This document shows positions 61,605 through 64,000 of a DNA stretch of 64,000 bases, in pieces (position 1 is the first letter of the stretch; each line of letters begins with the position of its first letter). This DNA is from Candidatus Sulfopaludibacter sp. SbA3. GTDB lineage: Bacteria; Acidobacteriota; Terriglobia; Bryobacterales; Bryobacteraceae. The stretch is from positions 29,163 to 93,162 of the forward strand of contig CAMAVI010000002.1 in assembly GCA_945861625.1 (NCBI GenBank). The letters run 5' to 3'. The notes under the pieces are model-generated. The model did no database searches and was not told the DNA's origin. It saw nothing but the letters and a program-made list of their open reading frames with translations. Both the position numbers and the translations under genes were made by a program.

Positions 61605-63912
61605 ATGCCATTCGGCAAGTCGCGACTCGGAGTGTGTTTTGTCGCCTTGAGTATCTTTTTGACCACGCCACTGCTCCCCGCGCAAGGTGTCAGTGGAACG
61701 ATTTTAGGAACGATAACCGATCAGCAGAGCGCCGCCATCGGCAAAGCGGAAATTTCGGCGCGCAGCATTGACACGGGTGCAGTACGTAAGGCCAACTCCG
61801 CCGCTAACGGTGACTACCGCGTTACGGGTGTTCCCGCCGGCACCTATGAAGTGAGCATCGCAGCGCCTGGTTTCAAAACCGAAGTGCGTACCGGTATCTT
61901 CGTTACCGTCGGCGCGGATAGCGCGGCGAACTTTCAGCTCACTGTGGGCGCCGTTACCGAAAAGGTGGAAGTCACGGCGGAAGTCGCCCAGGTGGATACA
62001 GCGAGCGCCACCATGAGCGGCTTCGTCAGTGCGACTACCATCCGCGAACTTCCGCTGAACGGGCGTGACTGGCTCCAGCTTGCGCTGTTGCAGCCGGGCG
62101 CTCTTTATAATGCGGGTTCTTCGGGGGGCAACGACAGTCTCCGCACCCAACGCGGCAACGGCATCCAGATTTCCGTTTCCGGCGGCCGCATGACGGAAAA
62201 CGTTTTCCGCATTGACGGACTGGTGGTGAATGACTATGCCAATTCTGGTCCTGGTAGCGCCTTGCGCGTGAATATGGGCGTGGATGCGATTCGCGAATTC
62301 TCGATTCTGTCCAACAATTACAGGGCCGAATATGGCCGGCGGTGCGAGCGGCGTCATCAACGCGATTACCAAGTCGGGCACCAACGATTTTCACGGAAGC
62401 GCATACTACTTCCACCGCAACAGCGCGCTCGACGCCAGAAACTTCTTTGACGCGGTGGTGGTCGCTCCTTTCCGCCGTCATCAGTATGGCGGCGCGCTCG
62501 GTGGGGCCATCAAGAAAGACAAGACGTTCTTCTTTACCAACTATGAAGCCCTTACCGAGTTGAAGAGCCTGTCGCAGTCCTTCGATACCATCTCGGATAA
62601 CGCAAGAAAAGGTACCCTGTGCGCCAATCCGCCGTTGTGTACGAACACCACGCAGGTACAGGTCGATCCGAGGGTGCAGCCGTTTCTCGCGTTGTACCCC
62701 TCCCCGAACGCGCTGATAACCGGAGACACGGGGAAATATCAATTCCCGGGGACCCGCCCTGGCGAAGAGAAGTACATCACTAGCAAGATCGACCACTACT
62801 TCTCGCCCAATACAACATTATTCGGTGGCTACACCTGGGACGATGCGAAAATATCCACTCCCGATCACTTCGGACAGAAACTCCAACTGGGTCCTTCGCG
62901 GCGGCAGAATGGACTTCTGACGTTACAGCATCTGTTCTCGCCTACCCTGATCAACAACACCCGTGTCGGCGTCAGCCGCACGTACGCAGCCAATAATCTG
63001 GATTGCTGCGCCACCATCCCGCTGCTCTCGCAGTTTGGCGGTCCTCTGAGCTTCGTACCGGGCCGGCCGATTGGCAGGTTCGATGTCGGTGGAGTGAACG
63101 GTAGATGGGGCGGCGTTTTCTCGGATGGCCTGAATACCTTCGCTTACACGGCTCCCCAGTTCTACAACGACCTTTCGTGGACCAAAGGAAGGCACGCCAT
63201 CAAAACCGGATTTGCCTTTGAGCGCGTGCAGGAAAACATGGAGCAACAGAGTCGCATCAACGGCCTGTGGACGTTCGGCTCGATTCGCGACATGCTGCTG
63301 GTAAACCCGAACCAGTTCAGCGCCGATCTTCCGGGCACGGATGGCCAACGTGGTCAGCGGCAGTCGATCCTAGCCGGATACATTCAGGACGACTTCCGTC
63401 TGCGTTCGAACCTCACCATCAATATGGGCGTGCGCTACGAAACCACCACCGTGCTGAAAGAAGTCAACGGAAAGATCGCCAACCTTCGTTACTTAACGGA
63501 TCCGGCGGCCACCACCGGCGACCCCTACTTCAACAACCCCACGTTCAAGAATTTCGCGCCCCGCCTGGGCTTCTCGTGGGATCCCTTCAAGGATGGCAAG
63601 ACCGCCATCCGCGGCGCCGTTGGCATGTTCGATGTCCCGCCCCTGCCGTACGTATTTGTCAATATCCTGCCGCGGTCCGCTCCCAACAATGTCCAGGGTA
63701 CGGTTCCCAACCCCGCGAATTCCACCTTCCCGAATAATGGGATTTCCTTGTTCCGGCCCTCCAACTCTCAGGCCACCCACGTGGAGTTCAATCCGGGCCG
63801 TTCCTACAAGATGCAGTGGAACCTCAATATCCAGCGCCAGTTGACCCGGACCAGTACTGTCCGGCTAACGCTCAACCCGCTGGCGGCAACTGATTGTGCG
63901 GCAGGTGGTTAG
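61605..63912 (+). pseudogene. TonB-dependent (Oar-like) receptor, frameshifted and truncated
   Basis: From ATG 61605 (AAAGGGA upstream): signal peptide, carboxypeptidase-regulatory domain (SGTILGTITDQQSAAIGKAE ... GTYEVSIAAPGF), then the plug with ELPLNGRDWLQLALLQPGA. At about 62335-62345 the frame changes: the first frame runs to 62450, while the true continuation (GGASGVINAITKSGTNDFHG, then beta-barrel strands) is in another frame, requiring a one-base deletion or two-base insertion to join. The barrel stops at 63912 in mid-repeat (QWNLNIQRQLTRT), hundreds of residues short of a complete Oar protein. Outer-membrane uptake of large or plant-derived substrates is the family role. Confidence 0.8.
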
Positions 63913-64000
63913 GACGGCTTTTGTCTTGCCGCGATTTGAAACTCCAGAACACTAATCCGAGGCTGCCACCATGAGGGATGAACCTTGGCCGTACCGTGTT
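63913..64000. other. window end, no complete gene
   Basis: The sequence after the receptor break is not receptor-like. An ATG at 63971 opens a frame for the last ten codons (MRDEPWPYRV), which could be the start of a transposase or another gene; too short to tell. Confidence 0.3.

Noticed and set aside
1..64000. CRISPR array, tRNA or rRNA genes
   Set aside because: No spaced direct-repeat array and no recognised tRNA or rRNA segment was seen by reading; a tRNAscan-type search could not be run.

Overview
The window is a GC-rich chromosomal segment of a bacterium that looks like a member of the Acidobacteriota, most likely the Solibacter/Bryobacter side. This is an inference from gene content: an 'acidobacterial VWFA-related' protein, a DUF1800/DUF1501 pair, an Oar-type TonB receptor with a carboxypeptidase-regulatory domain, secreted haem/PQQ-type propellers, many Tat or Sec exported enzymes, and form II CoxL. 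No rRNA, tRNA, CRISPR array or phage genes were seen.

Layout. 1-9.6 kb is a respiratory and sulfur block: a cbb3-type oxidase subunit I, a CcoO fused to two extra cytochrome c domains, a small membrane protein and a TsdA-type thiosulfate dehydrogenase, all translationally coupled. It is followed by exported DsrE-like and rhodanese/phosphatase-like proteins, and a little further on a b-type cytochrome plus a Tat-exported molybdopterin oxidoreductase. 9.6-16 kb holds a DUF1501/DUF1800 pair, a decayed alpha/beta hydrolase, an intact one, and a duplicated cupin. 16-22.5 kb is a six-gene minus-strand operon: Gld-like ABC transporter (ATPase, permease, GldG-like, DUF4340) followed by pncB and pncA for NAD salvage. 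22.7-27.5 kb carries lysS-LolC/E-cupin and bactofilin-methyltransferase-(frameshifted DUF5076) operons. 27.6-36.7 kb contains an S55 peptidase coupled to a large propeller protein, rhomboid protease, class II aldolase, a GGDEF response regulator, glutamine amidotransferase and ClpP.

37.0-40.8 kb is the most interesting part: a cassette bounded by 31-bp imperfect direct repeats (28/31 identical). It contains a GntR regulator, a palindromic operator candidate, an ICMT-like membrane methyltransferase and a fusion of a ferritin-like PF10118 domain to an alpha-oxoamine synthase, which suggests an undescribed amino-lipid pathway. 41-51 kb contains a cNMP/DUF1003 protein, MmgE/PrpD, a CODH-like form II molybdenum hydroxylase operon, a two-component pair and an acyl-CoA carboxylase subunit. 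53.3-54.7 kb is a small toxin-antitoxin/immunity islet with a 57-aa conserved protein. 54.8-61.4 kb is a four-gene operon of exported propellers and cytochromes led by a phosphotriesterase-like hydrolase. The window ends in a frameshifted and truncated TonB-dependent receptor, probably cut by a mobile element.
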